A stretch of DNA of 64,000 nt from Goleter apudmare HA4340-LM2 (GTDB lineage: Bacteria; Cyanobacteriota; Cyanobacteriia; Cyanobacteriales; Nostocaceae): assembly GCA_019359495.1 (NCBI GenBank), contig JAHHHF010000089.1:47388-111387 (forward strand). Direction: 5' to 3'. A model generated the notes under the pieces. That model saw only the letters and a program-made list of their open reading frames with translations. It had not been told where the DNA came from and did not search any database. A program made the position numbers and the translations under genes. Within the stretch, counting starts at the first letter, position 1. Each line of letters starts with the position of its first letter. Of this stretch, positions 29,106-38,082 are shown piece by piece.

Positions 29106-29849
29106 ATGTTGAAGTCTATGCAAGCGTCGTTAAGAAGCCGTCAGCATTCCCTAATCCACAGGTTGGCGGATTGCATTGAAGAAATTTGGCAACAACACCT
29201 GGATATCGCCCCTTACTCTGTTCCAGAAGGTTTAGGTTATGTTGAGGGGTATTTGGAAGGCGAAAAACTAATCATTGAAAATCATTGCTACCAGACGCCG
29301 CAATTTCGCAAACTGCATTTAGAATTGGCTCAGGTTGGGAGTGGATTAGATATTTTGCATTGTGTGATGTTCCCTAATCCTGAATATGCGCTACCGATCT
29401 TTGGTACAGATTTGGTTGGTGGGCGAGGAAGGGCCATTAGTGCGGCGATCGCTGATTTGTCTCCTGTAAGTAGCGATCGCACTCTACCAGAACGCTACTA
29501 TCAACAGTTATCTGTTTTGTCTGAGATGCCGTTTTCCCAACCACGGGCTTTACCTGCATGGGGCGATATCTTTTCGGAATTTTGTTTGTTTGTGCGTCCA
29601 GGAGACTCTCAAGAAGAAGATCAGTTTCTCAACCGGGTTCGGGAATTTTTAACCATCCATTGTCAGATTGCTAGTACAGAAAAGCCTCTCACATCAAATC
29701 TTGACATCTCCAAGGTGCTGGCAGGACAACGAAATTATTGTACAAAGCAACAACAAAATGATAAAACCCGGCGAGTTCTTGAGAAATCTTTTGGTACAGA
29801 ATGGGCAGATCGCTACATGAATACTATGCTCTTTGATTATGTAGCTTGA
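29106..29849 (+). CDS. pcyA: phycocyanobilin:ferredoxin oxidoreductase
   Basis: About 247 aa from ATG 29106 (GAGAAG just upstream); ATG 29118 is equally possible. PcyA reduces biliverdin to phycocyanobilin with ferredoxin. Family blocks are clear: GLGYVEGYLEGEKLIIENHC, QTPQFRKLHLE, DILHCVMFP, and KQQQNDKTRRVLEKSFG. The active-site Glu (HLELAQ), His (ILHCV) and Asp (FGTDLVGG) are present. A strong terminator follows at 29933, so it is transcribed apart from cpcB2. Pairing with a red-light phycocyanin operon supplies the chromophore when extra phycocyanin is made. It is probably a second pcyA in the genome. Confidence 0.93.
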   Translation: MLKSMQASLRSRQHSLIHRLADCIEEIWQQHLDIAPYSVPEGLGYVEGYLEGEKLIIENHCYQTPQFRKLHLELAQVGSGLDILHCVMFPNPEYALPIFGTDLVGGRGRAISAAIADLSPVSSDRTLPERYYQQLSVLSEMPFSQPRALPAWGDIFSEFCLFVRPGDSQEEDQFLNRVREFLTIHCQIASTEKPLTSNLDISKVLAGQRNYCTKQQQNDKTRRVLEKSFGTEWADRYMNTMLFDYVA

Positions 29850-29932
29850 AAAAGTTGTGAGTGCTATCAGGGTAGTGGGCGCATGTCCGTGTTGAGTATT
29901 TAGTAATAAATTATACTAATAATATTTCCTTT

Positions 29933-29960
29933 TACCAGGATGGCATTCGTCATCCTGGTA
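29933..29960 (+). terminator. terminator of pcyA
   Basis: TACCAGGATG pairs with CATCCTGGTA around an 8-nt loop, followed by GTTTTG. Confidence 0.75.
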
Positions 29961-30590
29961 GTTTTGCTGTGTTTAATTAATTAAGAAATATTAAGAGGAA
30001 TTTTGGTTAGAAAAACCTTGGTTTCTTCTAGAAACTGGAATGATCAGATTTTGCTTGCCTAAAATGTATCTAAATATTACTCAATGTAACAACAAGTTAA
30101 GTCTAAAGACAAAAATAAAATAGAAGTAATCCTTACCCTGACTGGGTTTCAGCATTTTCTTAATATTTTTTAACCAATTCTCTGGCGACACTTTCAAAAT
30201 TGCACAAAATTTGCACAAATGGATTGCTTTAATCAAATTTAGGTTCAGAAAACCACTGCACTCTCTGCCCTTGATGGATGGGATTCAGTTTCTGAGAAAT
30301 TGATGATCAGCCATTTCATTAACTGGGCTTGTGAGTCTGGGCAAAATGTTTGTTGGGGATATTCGCAGTATTGATTTATAGCTGTACCGTTAGTAAATCG
30401 GAGCTAGCTAATAGTTTAAGGGTAAATTTGCCCTGATTGTCAAGTGAATTTGACTCACTGGTGACTATTTGCTGTGTCTGATGATAGTGGAGCTATCTTG
30501 CATCAATGACTATGCATACCCAAATCAACACTCAAGCTTTGAACCAAATTTGAATCGACAGCATAGTAAAAATTATTAGGAGATGCTGGA
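29961..30590 (+). promoter_or_regulatory. long promoter and leader of the cpc2 operon
   Basis: No gene in about 630 nt. It contains the L-box at 30200. The long leader downstream (about 370 nt to cpcB2) is usual for cpc operons. No open frame with a ribosome site was seen. Confidence 0.6.
30200..30217 (+). promoter_or_regulatory. L-box (RcaC binding site) of phycocyanin-2 operon
   Basis: TTGCACA-AAAT-TTGCACA, a perfect direct repeat equal to the published RcaC L-box that controls chromatic acclimation (CA3) operons. It lies 374 nt upstream of cpcB2 ATG. It predicts activation in red light through the RcaE-RcaF-RcaC relay. Confidence 0.85.
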
Positions 30591-31109
30591 ATGCTTGACG
30601 CTTTTACTAAAGTAGTTTCCCAAGCTGATACTCGAGGCACATACGTCAGCGATTCAGAAATCGATGCATTGAAGGATATGGTATCTGCTGGTACCAAGCG
30701 CATGGATGTTGTTAACCGGATTACAGGTAATGCATCCACAATCGTTGCCAATGCAGCACGGGCATTGTTTGCAGAGCAACCCCAGTTGATTGCACCAGGT
30801 GGTAATGCTTACACCAACCGTCGCATGGCTGCTTGTTTACGGGATATGGAAATTATCCTACGCTATGTTACCTACGCTGTATTTGCAGGTGATGCTAGTG
30901 TTTTAGACGATCGCTGCTTGAATGGTTTGCGTGAAACCTATTTAGCATTAGGCGTTCCCGGTGGTTCCGTAGCTGCTGGTGTGACCAAGATGAAAGAAGC
31001 TGCAATTGCGATCGCCAACGACCCCAACGGTGTTACCCGTGGTGACTGTAGCTCTTTAATGGCGGAAGTGGGTAGTTACTTTGATCGTGCTGCATCGGCA
31101 GTAGGCTAG
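30591..31109 (+). CDS. cpcB: phycocyanin beta subunit (inducible type 2)
   Basis: 172 aa, the exact CpcB length. Chromophore Cys82 (MAACLRD) and Cys153 (RGDCSS) and the methylated Asn72 (GGNAYTN) are in place. AGGAG lies 8 nt before ATG 30591. With the alpha subunit it forms phycocyanin hexamers in phycobilisome rods. Gene order beta-alpha-linker-linker-small linker without lyases, plus the L-box, identify it as the red-light-induced cpc2 copy rather than the constitutive one (cpcBACD-EFG). Confidence 0.93.
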   Translation: MLDAFTKVVSQADTRGTYVSDSEIDALKDMVSAGTKRMDVVNRITGNASTIVANAARALFAEQPQLIAPGGNAYTNRRMAACLRDMEIILRYVTYAVFAGDASVLDDRCLNGLRETYLALGVPGGSVAAGVTKMKEAAIAIANDPNGVTRGDCSSLMAEVGSYFDRAASAVG

Positions 31110-31183
31110 TAAACTGCTCACCAATTCATGATTCCTAGTTTCTGACGCACAACCTTACATAATTTGTTGAGAGAATAATCAGC

Positions 31184-31672
31184 ATGAAAACACCTTTAAC
31201 CGAAGCCGTCGCTACCGCCGATTCTCAAGGCCGGTTTCTCAGCTCCACAGAAATTCAAGTCGCATTTGGTCGCTTCCGTCAAGCTGCTGCCAGTCTTGAT
31301 GCTGCTAAAGCTTTGAGCTCTAAAGCTCAAGGTCTAGCTGATGGCGCAGCTAATGCAGTTTATCAAAAGTTTCCCTACACCACCCAAATGCAGGGTAACA
31401 ACTTTGCTTCCACCCCCACAGGTAAAGCCAAGTGTGCGCGGGACATTGGTTATTACATTCGCATCATCACCTACTGTCTAATTGCAGGCGGTACAGGTCC
31501 TCTGGATGACTACTTAATTGGTGGTTTGGCAGAAATCAACCGCACCTTCGATCTATCTCCCAGCTGGTACGTTGAAGCTCTCAAATACATCAGAGCAAAT
31601 CATGGATTGAGTGGTGATCCAGCTGTAGAAGCAAATTCCTACATCGATTACGCCATCAACGCCCTAAGCTAA
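31184..31672 (+). CDS. cpcA: phycocyanin alpha subunit (inducible type 2)
   Basis: 162 aa, the usual CpcA length. Bilin-binding Cys84 is in KAKCARD; the [11 protein letters not shown] and [14 protein letters not shown] blocks are typical. It begins 74 nt after cpcB2 and is followed by an intrinsic terminator before the linker genes, which should make alpha and beta more abundant than linkers. The bilin lyase genes needed for Cys84 (cpcE/F) are not in this cluster and must be elsewhere. Confidence 0.93.
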   Translation: MKTPLTEAVATADSQGRFLSSTEIQVAFGRFRQAAASLDAAKALSSKAQGLADGAANAVYQKFPYTTQMQGNNFASTPTGKAKCARDIGYYIRIITYCLIAGGTGPLDDYLIGGLAEINRTFDLSPSWYVEALKYIRANHGLSGDPAVEANSYIDYAINALS

Positions 31673-31682
31673 GGGTTTCCTT

Positions 31683-31760
31683 TTGCCCAGAACAACTCAA
31701 GGCTGTGGAATGCTAACTTTCTAGCATGGGCAGTTTTTTGGGGTTCTGGGCAAGTTTTTT
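31683..31760 (+). terminator. internal terminator/attenuator between cpcA2 and cpcH2
   Basis: TTGCCCAGAAC (31683-31693) pairs perfectly with GTTCTGGGCAA (31743-31753), followed by GTTTTTT. The loop holds a second hairpin ATGCTA-ACTTTC-TAGCAT (31710-31727). Partial read-through would lower linker mRNA relative to cpcBA. Confidence 0.7.
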
Positions 31761-31785
31761 CTGATTGAAATTAAGGAGATCAGTG

Positions 31786-32595
31786 ATGACTAGTTCTACG
31801 GCAGCCAGTCAGCTAGGATTTGAGCCATTTGCCAGCACATCCCCCACGGAATTACGGTCAAATGAAGATGCAAAAGCAGTAATTCATGCTGCTTATCGAC
31901 AGGTATTTGGTAATGACCACTTGATGCAAAGTGAACGCCTCACCAGTGCAGAATCACTATTGCAACAAGGTAACATTACTGTCCGAGATTTTGTGCGGAT
32001 ACTGGCACAATCTGAATTATATCGGCAAAAGTTCTTTTACTCTACACCCCAAGTCCGCTTCATCGAATTAAACTACAAGCACCTGCTTGGTCGTGCGCCC
32101 TACGATGAATCAGAGATTACCTACCACGTTAATCTCTATACACAAAAAGGGTACGAAGCGGAAATCAATTCCTATATTGATTCACTGGAATATCAAGAAA
32201 ACTTTGGCGAATCAGTCGTTCCCTATTATCGGGGATTTACAACTCAACGGGGACAAAAAACAGTAGGCTTTAGCCGCATGTTTCAAATCTACCGGGGATA
32301 TGCCAACAGCGATCGCGCTCAAGGAAAAAACAAATCTGCTTGGTTAACCCAGGATCTGGCGCTGAATTTGGCTACTCCAGTTCAAACCCCTAGCTTTGGC
32401 AAGGGACTGACTGGAACTGTCGCAGGCGATCGTGGACAGCTTTACCGAGTGCGCGTTATGCAAGCAGATAGAGGACGCACTCCCCAAATTCGGCGTAGTA
32501 TGAGTGAGTATTTAGTCACCTATGACCAACTCTCCCCCACTCTGCAAAGACTCAATCAAAGGGGTAGCCGGGTAGTAAATATTTCTCCTGCGTGA
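31786..32595 (+). CDS. cpcH: phycobilisome rod linker, cpc2 type
   Basis: 269 aa from ATG 31786, which has AAGGAGATCAGTG upstream (an in-frame start at 31765 lacks one). N-terminal PBS-linker domain ([39 protein letters not shown]) and a C-terminal CpcD-like domain ([26 protein letters not shown]). It joins phycocyanin hexamers into rods. It forms a pair with the following linker. Confidence 0.88.
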   Translation: MTSSTAASQLGFEPFASTSPTELRSNEDAKAVIHAAYRQVFGNDHLMQSERLTSAESLLQQGNITVRDFVRILAQSELYRQKFFYSTPQVRFIELNYKHLLGRAPYDESEITYHVNLYTQKGYEAEINSYIDSLEYQENFGESVVPYYRGFTTQRGQKTVGFSRMFQIYRGYANSDRAQGKNKSAWLTQDLALNLATPVQTPSFGKGLTGTVAGDRGQLYRVRVMQADRGRTPQIRRSMSEYLVTYDQLSPTLQRLNQRGSRVVNISPA

Positions 32596-32645
32596 CATAC
32601 TCTTAACACTATTTTGCAACATCAAGTCTACAAGGAGAGCTATTC

Positions 32646-33518
32646 GTGGCAATTACAACCGCAGCATCTCGTTTGGGAACTACAGCGTTTGACCAAACAC
32701 GCCCGATTGAACTGCGTCCCAACTGGACACCAGAAGATGCCAAGATTGTCATTCAGGCAGTTTATCGTCAAGTATTAGGCAACGACTACTTAATGCAGTC
32801 AGAGCGTCTCACTAGCCTGGAGTCTTTGCTGACCAATGGTCAAATTAGTGTCCGGGATTTTGTCAGGGCGGTTGCCAAATCAGACTTATACAAAACCAAA
32901 TTTCTTTATCCGCATTTTCAAACTCGGGTAATTGAACTCAACTTTAAACATTTGTTGGGACGTGCTCCCTATGATGAGTCGGAAGTGATTGAGCATCTTG
33001 ATCGCTACCAAAATCAAGGGTTCGAGGCAGATATCGATTCTTATATTGACTCTGTAGAATATGATACCTACTTTGGAGATGCGATCGTTCCCTACTACCG
33101 TGACCTCGTAACCACAGGAGTCGGTCAGAGAACAGTTGGTTTCACCCGCATGTTCCGTCTGTATCGGGGTTATGCTAATAGCGATCGCTCCCAGCTAGCA
33201 GGTAGTAGTTCTCGTCTAGCAGCTGACTTAGCTAAAAATAGTGCTTCTGCGATCGTTGCTCCTTCCGGTGGTAGTGAAGGTTGGGCTTACCAACCCTCCA
33301 AACAAGGAACTGCACCCAATCGCACCTTTGGTAGATCGTCAGTGGGTTCTACCCCACGCCTCTACCGCATTGAAGTCACAGCTATCAGTTTGCCCAGATA
33401 TCCGAAAGTTCGTCGTAGTAATAAAGAGTTCATTGTCCCCTACGAACAACTATCCAGTACTTTGCAGCAAATTAACAAGCTGGGCGGTAAGGTTGCCAGC
33501 ATCACCTTCGCACAATAG
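32646..33518 (+). CDS. cpcI: phycobilisome rod linker, cpc2 type
   Basis: 290 aa, GTG start with AAGGAGAG at normal distance. Same layout as the previous gene: PBS-linker domain ([39 protein letters not shown]), a Ser/Gly-rich bridge, then a CpcD domain ([34 protein letters not shown]). The two linkers place successive hexamers in the rod. Confidence 0.88.
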   Translation: MAITTAASRLGTTAFDQTRPIELRPNWTPEDAKIVIQAVYRQVLGNDYLMQSERLTSLESLLTNGQISVRDFVRAVAKSDLYKTKFLYPHFQTRVIELNFKHLLGRAPYDESEVIEHLDRYQNQGFEADIDSYIDSVEYDTYFGDAIVPYYRDLVTTGVGQRTVGFTRMFRLYRGYANSDRSQLAGSSSRLAADLAKNSASAIVAPSGGSEGWAYQPSKQGTAPNRTFGRSSVGSTPRLYRIEVTAISLPRYPKVRRSNKEFIVPYEQLSSTLQQINKLGGKVASITFAQ

Positions 33519-33532
33519 GAGATAGAAACATC

Positions 33533-33790
33533 ATGTTGGGACAGCCACGGATGAGAGCGTCAAATTCGACCTCAGACAATCGCGTTTTTGTGTACGAAGT
33601 AGAAGGATTACGGCAGAACGACCAAACCGAGAACAATAGTTATCCGGTTCGCAATAGCAGTACAATTCTGATTCAAGTCCCCTATAGCCGCATGAATGAT
33701 GAGATGCGACGCATTACCCGCCTAGGCGGTAGGATTGTTGACATCCGTCCCTTGAATGAAACTGCCACTGAAGCTGCATCGGAAAACTGA
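33533..33790 (+). CDS. cpcD: small rod-capping linker CpcD
   Basis: 85 aa consisting of one CpcD domain (VFVYEVEGLRQNDQTENNSY, STILIQVPYSRMNDEMRRIT, GGRIVDIRP). It caps rods and sets their length. It starts 14 nt after the second linker with GGAG and ends the operon, shown by the terminator at 33812. Confidence 0.9.
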   Translation: MLGQPRMRASNSTSDNRVFVYEVEGLRQNDQTENNSYPVRNSSTILIQVPYSRMNDEMRRITRLGGRIVDIRPLNETATEAASEN

Positions 33791-33811
33791 TCCTAATCCT
33801 ATACAATCTTT

Positions 33812-33845
33812 GCGGGCGTGGAAAATTCACCTTTTTCACGCCCGC
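33812..33845 (+). terminator. terminator of cpc2 operon
   Basis: GCGGGCGTG pairs with CACGCCCGC around a 16-nt loop, followed by TTGTTGT. Confidence 0.75.
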
Positions 33846-34052
33846 TTGTTGTATCGAGGACAGGACTTACCCCAAATTCAGAGAGCAGATCTCAAGCGAT
33901 CGCACTACCTCCGAGTAGTATATCTAGCGATATTTAATTTCTGCCATCCCCACTTGCTAAATACCAAAATACTGCCGCTATGATTGAGTCAGAGCCAGAT
34001 CAGAACCACATCCTCAAAACCCTTTCCTAGATAAAGTAGGTAAAAATAAACA

Positions 34053-34367
34053 ATGGTTACGGTGGTTGTCATCATTAACACTCTGATTTCCCTAATACTA
34101 CTCTACGTAGCTTGGCGAGTATGGAAGCTGAAACAGCGTCTAGGGCGAATAGCAGATAGGTTAACTGCTTATGAACGCCGTAGCTATGCAATACTGTATC
34201 CAGCACCCGATAAAATTCATACTAGCGAGCAAAAAATTCATAACCTGCGACAGAAAAACCAAGCCTTACAGGTGCAACTCCAGCAAGTGCGACAAATTAT
34301 CAGTCTACTGCTACTAGGGCAGCAAATTTGGCGGCGCTTTTTTTGGAAAACGACTGTAACAAAATGA
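34053..34367 (+). CDS. small membrane protein with coiled coil
   Basis: 104 aa. One N-terminal helix (VVVIINTLISLILLYVAWRV), a basic stretch, then a coiled coil (NLRQKNQALQVQLQQVRQII) and a hydrophobic basic end. No family name known to me. It is the first of three same-strand genes (with the YtxH-like and DUF948-like proteins), all single-helix anchored, and may form an operon. Confidence 0.6.
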   Translation: MVTVVVIINTLISLILLYVAWRVWKLKQRLGRIADRLTAYERRSYAILYPAPDKIHTSEQKIHNLRQKNQALQVQLQQVRQIISLLLLGQQIWRRFFWKTTVTK

Positions 34368-34494
34368 CTTCAAGCATCAAAGCAACATTTCTAGCTGATA
34401 TATTGTCACGGTAGATTTAAGTGAATAAGATCATTGGAGTCTTGCAAGGGGAGAAAACCCACCTAAAATGGGTCTAAGGAGAGAAACAATCAAG

Positions 34495-34875
34495 ATGTCT
34501 AACAACCGTTCTGGAGTATTTATTGGCGGTTTGATGCTAGGAGCAACCATCGGTGCCTTAACCGGTTTGCTTGTCGCTCCACGCACAGGGCGCGAAACCC
34601 GTAAACTTTTAAAAAAATCTGCCGATGCTTTACCAGAATTAGCAGAAGATTTATCAACAAGTGTACAAATCCAAGCAGACCGTCTCTCTGCCAACGCATT
34701 GCGAAACTGGGATGAAACCTTAGACAGATTGCGGGAAGCAATTGCAGCTGGTGTAGATGCTAGTCAGCGCGAGAGCCAAGTCTTGAAACGGCAAAACGCT
34801 GTAGAAACCAGGAAAACTGCTTCTCAGAAAGTAGAAGACTCAGATTCTCTTCCTCAGCATCTAGAACGTTCATAG
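34495..34875 (+). CDS. YtxH-domain protein
   Basis: About 126 aa from ATG 34495 (AAGGAGAG upstream). The N-terminal GVFIGGLMLGATIGALTGLL followed by APRTGRETRKLLKK is the YtxH/gas-vesicle-like small membrane motif; the rest is helical and amphipathic. YtxH proteins are general-stress-associated in other bacteria; function here is unknown. Next gene starts 12 nt later. Confidence 0.72.
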   Translation: MSNNRSGVFIGGLMLGATIGALTGLLVAPRTGRETRKLLKKSADALPELAEDLSTSVQIQADRLSANALRNWDETLDRLREAIAAGVDASQRESQVLKRQNAVETRKTASQKVEDSDSLPQHLERS

Positions 34876-34887
34876 ATGACATAAATC

Positions 34888-35430
34888 GTGATTGATCCCC
34901 TGTTTTGGCTGGGAATGTCCATCCTCTTAGTCGCCGTCAGTCTCACTGCTGTATTGGTGGTGGCTATACCTGCATTGCAGGAGTTAGCAAGAGCAGCTCG
35001 CAGTGCCGAAAAGTTATTTGATACCCTTTCGAGGGAATTGCCTCCGACTCTCAATGCTATTCGGAATACAGGCTTAGAAATCACCGATTTAACCGAAGAT
35101 GTCAGCGAAGGCGTCAAAAGTGCGAGTCAAGTTGTGAAACAAGTTGATAAAAGCCTCGATGATGCCCGTAAACAAGCTCAAAATTTACAATCAGGTACAC
35201 GCAGCCTTGTGGTAGGTGTAAAAACTGCCTGGAAAACCTTCACACGCCAAAAACCCCCCAAGCGAACAGTAGAACGTCTACCAGTAACAGGAAAACCACA
35301 CCTCACATTAGGAGAACGAGAAGTACCCAGTCCAGAAAATCGCCGGACAAAAACCGAAGCCTACCGCAACATTAATGACGGTTACAGCGACCCTGTTAAC
35401 TGGAAAGATAATTTTGATGATGAAGATTGA
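34888..35430 (+). CDS. DUF948-like single-pass membrane protein
   Basis: 180 aa, GTG start. One helix (FWLGMSILLVAVSLTAVLVV), then heptad-rich helices (ELARAARSAEKLFDTLSREL; VSEGVKSASQVVKQVDKSLD) like DUF948 proteins, and a polar tail. It follows the YtxH gene by 12 nt; in other bacteria YtxH and DUF948 genes are also neighbours, supporting a joint envelope role. Confidence 0.68.
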   Translation: MIDPLFWLGMSILLVAVSLTAVLVVAIPALQELARAARSAEKLFDTLSRELPPTLNAIRNTGLEITDLTEDVSEGVKSASQVVKQVDKSLDDARKQAQNLQSGTRSLVVGVKTAWKTFTRQKPPKRTVERLPVTGKPHLTLGEREVPSPENRRTKTEAYRNINDGYSDPVNWKDNFDDED

Positions 35431-35486
35431 GGCATGGAGCATGGGTGCAGGGTGCGGGAGGGAATAAACTTTTACCTATGACCTTG

Positions 35487-35545
35487 TACAGACGCGTAGA
35501 CGCTCGTAGAGCGGCTTCTCGTAAGAGTATAATCACGTCTCTCCT
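35487..35545. repeat. dispersed CGTAGAG/GACGC repeat
   Basis: AGACGCGTAGACGCTCGTAG then AGCGGCTTCTCGTAAGAG. Related words occur at 41321-41370, 44590-44715 and 53690-53745. Confidence 0.45.
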
Positions 35546-35715
35546 GACCCTTGACTCTTGACCCTGGACAACTAATTTTGCTGCTAGCTAGATCCCCATA
35601 GATAAAATCCTCTAGATTAGAGTAAAGTAAACAAGTGTAAAGAAGTATCACTTTTCCCGTACTCTTTTAAAACAACTTGTTCACCCTTACTGTTGATATT
35701 TGTATAAAAACGTCC

Positions 35716-36525
35716 ATGCAGTCTTGTTTTTGGCGAAAAATCCTAGTATCCGTTGCAGTATTTTTTTTGGCTGGGTCAATTTGGGCTATGCATTCTCCCC
35801 CAGCATTGGCTTATGACAATCCTGAGTTGCTACCTAACACATTTACCCCAGTTGTCGATTTAGCTAAAGCACTCCCTGACCTGCAAGAAGAAAAGCTGGT
35901 CAAGGATTTAGCGCAATTTGAAGTTGACACTGGTTGGAAATTGCGAGTCTTGACTCAATATGACCGCACTCCTGGTCGGGCAGTGATCAATTATTGGGGT
36001 TTGGATGATAAAAGTATTTTGTTAGTTGCCGATTCTCGTGGTGGTAATATTCTCAGTTTTAGTGTAGGGGATGCAGTTTATGAACTGTTACCCCGGACTT
36101 TCTGGATAGAACTGCAAACACGCTTTGGGAATTTGTACTTTGTTCGAGAACAAGGCGAAGACCAAGCCATCCTGCAAGCTTTAGACTCAGTTAAAGGTTG
36201 TTTGGTTCAGGGCGGTTGTAACGTCGTTCCAGGGCTACCGCGAGAACAATGGATTCTGACTCTGATTACTTCCATTGTTGGTGGAGTGATTTGCGGATTT
36301 GCAGCTCAACCCCGTACCGACAAACAAGTGTTTGCTTGGCAATGGGCTTTAATTTTCTCACCTTTGTGGGGGATTTTGTTTATAGCCTTCGGTATTGGCC
36401 CGGTAGTGACACGTACTAGTGAATGGCTCCCTCTATTTCGGAATATCGCTGGTTTTTTCATTGGGGCTTTAGTTGCCTACCTGTCTCCAGTTTTTGGTCG
36501 CCCGCCTTCTACTACTGAATCCTAA
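35716..36525 (+). CDS. TPM-domain membrane protein
   Basis: About 269 aa from ATG 35716 (an upstream in-frame start adds 13 unlikely residues). Signal peptide or anchor (KILVSVAVFFLAGSIWAM, then ALAYDNPELLP, likely cleaved after ALA). The TPM domain (VVDLAKALPDLQEEKLVKDL, FEVDTGWKLRVLTQYDRTPG, SILLVADSRGGNILSFSVGD) faces the lumen or periplasm, followed by three helices. TPM proteins include Psb32/TLP18.3, linked to photosystem II repair; that role here is only inference. Confidence 0.8.
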   Translation: MQSCFWRKILVSVAVFFLAGSIWAMHSPPALAYDNPELLPNTFTPVVDLAKALPDLQEEKLVKDLAQFEVDTGWKLRVLTQYDRTPGRAVINYWGLDDKSILLVADSRGGNILSFSVGDAVYELLPRTFWIELQTRFGNLYFVREQGEDQAILQALDSVKGCLVQGGCNVVPGLPREQWILTLITSIVGGVICGFAAQPRTDKQVFAWQWALIFSPLWGILFIAFGIGPVVTRTSEWLPLFRNIAGFFIGALVAYLSPVFGRPPSTTES

Positions 36526-36555
36526 TGGCTGAAGAATAATGTGAGGTGTAAAACA

Positions 36556-36612
36556 GTTCGTAGTAAGGACTTTAGTCCTGCAATTGTTAAGCACTAAAGT
36601 GCTTACTACAAA
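36556..36612. repeat. double ACT-NN-AGT hairpin repeat
   Basis: GTTCGTAGTA-AGGACT-TT-AGTCCT and AAGCACT-AA-AGTGCTT-ACTAC: two small hairpins nested in an outer GTAGTAAG…CTTACTAC stem. Same family as 46021 and 58862. Confidence 0.65.
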
Positions 36613-36691
36613 CCGTCAAGGCAAACTTTGGTGAGCTAGTACTCTCTGGAGCTGATAAGCTGAAAGCTGGTATCTGAGAAGCTAAACAACA

Positions 36692-37321
36692 ATGGAATGG
36701 CACGTAAGTGATGCTCAAAGTTTGGCAATCATTGATAGTGAAATGGGCAATCATGTCTTTTCACCAGCAGAATATGAGATTGTCCGGCGGGTGATATATG
36801 CCACAGCTGATTTTGAGTATAAGTCTTTAATTCGCTTTTCTGAGCGTGCCTTGCAAGCAGGGGCAGCAGCTCTAGCGGCACGCACTACCATAGTGGTAGA
36901 TGTACCGATGGTTCAGGTGGGGATTAGCACGGATATTCAAAACACCTTTGCTAATCCGGTGTATTGCAGCATGGAAACCCTGACACGCCCCCAAAAAGAA
37001 CAAACCCGCGCTGCTTGGGGTATAGAAACCCTAGCCAAGCGCTATCCAGAGGGGATTTTTGTGGTGGGTCAAGCACAAACAGCACTGACAGCACTGGTGG
37101 ATTTGATTGAAGCAGAAGAAATTCGACCTGCTTTGATAGTTGCTACGCCTGCTGGATTTTTGCATGTGGATGCTGCTAAAGAACGCTTGCAAGACTCTCT
37201 AGTCCCACATATTACAATTGATAGTCGCAAGGGTAGTGCGGTTGTAGCAGCTGCGATCGCTTCTGGGCTGGTAGACTTGGCTTGGCAAGCTTATGGTCAA
37301 GATGGTAGTAGGGGGAATTAA
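36692..37321 (+). CDS. cobH: precorrin-8X methylmutase
   Basis: 209 aa. CbiC/CobH family: the start with SFxxID-like LAIIDSEMGNH, then EYEIVRRVIYATADFEYKSL, the conserved active His region replaced around ADFEY, DVPMVQVGI, and IVATPAGFLHVDAAKE. It moves a methyl group from C-11 to C-12 to give hydrogenobyrinic or cobyrinic acid in cobalamin synthesis. It is a single gene with a hairpin repeat upstream; no B12 riboswitch was recognised. Confidence 0.9.
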   Translation: MEWHVSDAQSLAIIDSEMGNHVFSPAEYEIVRRVIYATADFEYKSLIRFSERALQAGAAALAARTTIVVDVPMVQVGISTDIQNTFANPVYCSMETLTRPQKEQTRAAWGIETLAKRYPEGIFVVGQAQTALTALVDLIEAEEIRPALIVATPAGFLHVDAAKERLQDSLVPHITIDSRKGSAVVAAAIASGLVDLAWQAYGQDGSRGN

Positions 37322-37370
37322 CTAGCTGAATATTAGCCGTAGTAACAGTCATCTTCTTGATCTTCACTCC

Positions 37371-38057
37371 TCAATCATCTACTCTCCGGCGACGCCGAGG
37401 CTGTCTATCTTGTTGGTCTGGGCGTAGGCGGCGACTAACTTCGTTGAAGAAATCCTGTCGCACATAAGGATAATCACTAACCCACAGGTCACGACTGGGA
37501 ATGTATACATCGCTGAATTCGACAATTTCGCTCAAATCTGCCCGATTTGACATGACTACCATTTCGGCAGATTGACCGCGAGCAATTACCTTGTGAAAAG
37601 GGCGCAGTGGTACGTCAAACTCGATACTAAATCCTGTTTCATCGCCTATTTCTAGGTTAAGCCGCTTTTCCCGGTTTTCTACAATTACCAATTCGCCTTT
37701 ACTGTTGACAGTTTCTTGCTTGCCAACCAACTTGTCTGTAATCCACCAATCGAGTATTCGCCCTCGGTAAAAGCCACTGTATTTGTAACGCCGACATTTG
37801 ACGTTCCGGAGACTGGCTTGAAAGACGGGATACCACAACCAGTAAAAAGCACCGACTACCCCCAGTACAAAGACTATGGCACCAAACTCTAGTCTGAAAA
37901 CGGTTTTTACAATCAGAATCGCAACTACAGCTACTACGGAGACTAGTAGCCGTTGGATGAAATTAGAGAACTTACCCCAGCAATATTTGTACTGGGGGCC
38001 AGTAGCAATCAGGGGGATAACTTGTTCAAATTTCTGCCGGGTCAGTGGGACAAGCAT
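37371..38057 (-). CDS. conserved cyanobacterial membrane protein
   Basis: 228 aa. A soluble N-terminal part (ARQKFEQVIPLIATGPQYKY-like), two adjacent helices (LLVSVVAVVAILIVKTVF; FGAIVFVLGVVGAFYWLWYP), then a beta-rich cytoplasmic domain (KYSGFYRGRILDWWI, FSIEFDVPLRPFHKVIARGQ) and a basic tail RRRRR. Homologues are often labelled phosphate ABC transporter permease without support, since no transporter motif is visible. Stop lies 26 nt from the dapB end region. Confidence 0.65.
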   Translation of the reverse strand: MLVPLTRQKFEQVIPLIATGPQYKYCWGKFSNFIQRLLVSVVAVVAILIVKTVFRLEFGAIVFVLGVVGAFYWLWYPVFQASLRNVKCRRYKYSGFYRGRILDWWITDKLVGKQETVNSKGELVIVENREKRLNLEIGDETGFSIEFDVPLRPFHKVIARGQSAEMVVMSNRADLSEIVEFSDVYIPSRDLWVSDYPYVRQDFFNEVSRRLRPDQQDRQPRRRRRVDD

Positions 38058-38082
38058 GGGTGCTGAGTGCTTAGTTGTGAGT

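Noticed and set aside
33756..33983. 75-codon frame after cpcD
   Set aside because: It overlaps the cpcD end and the operon terminator and has no protein-like pattern.
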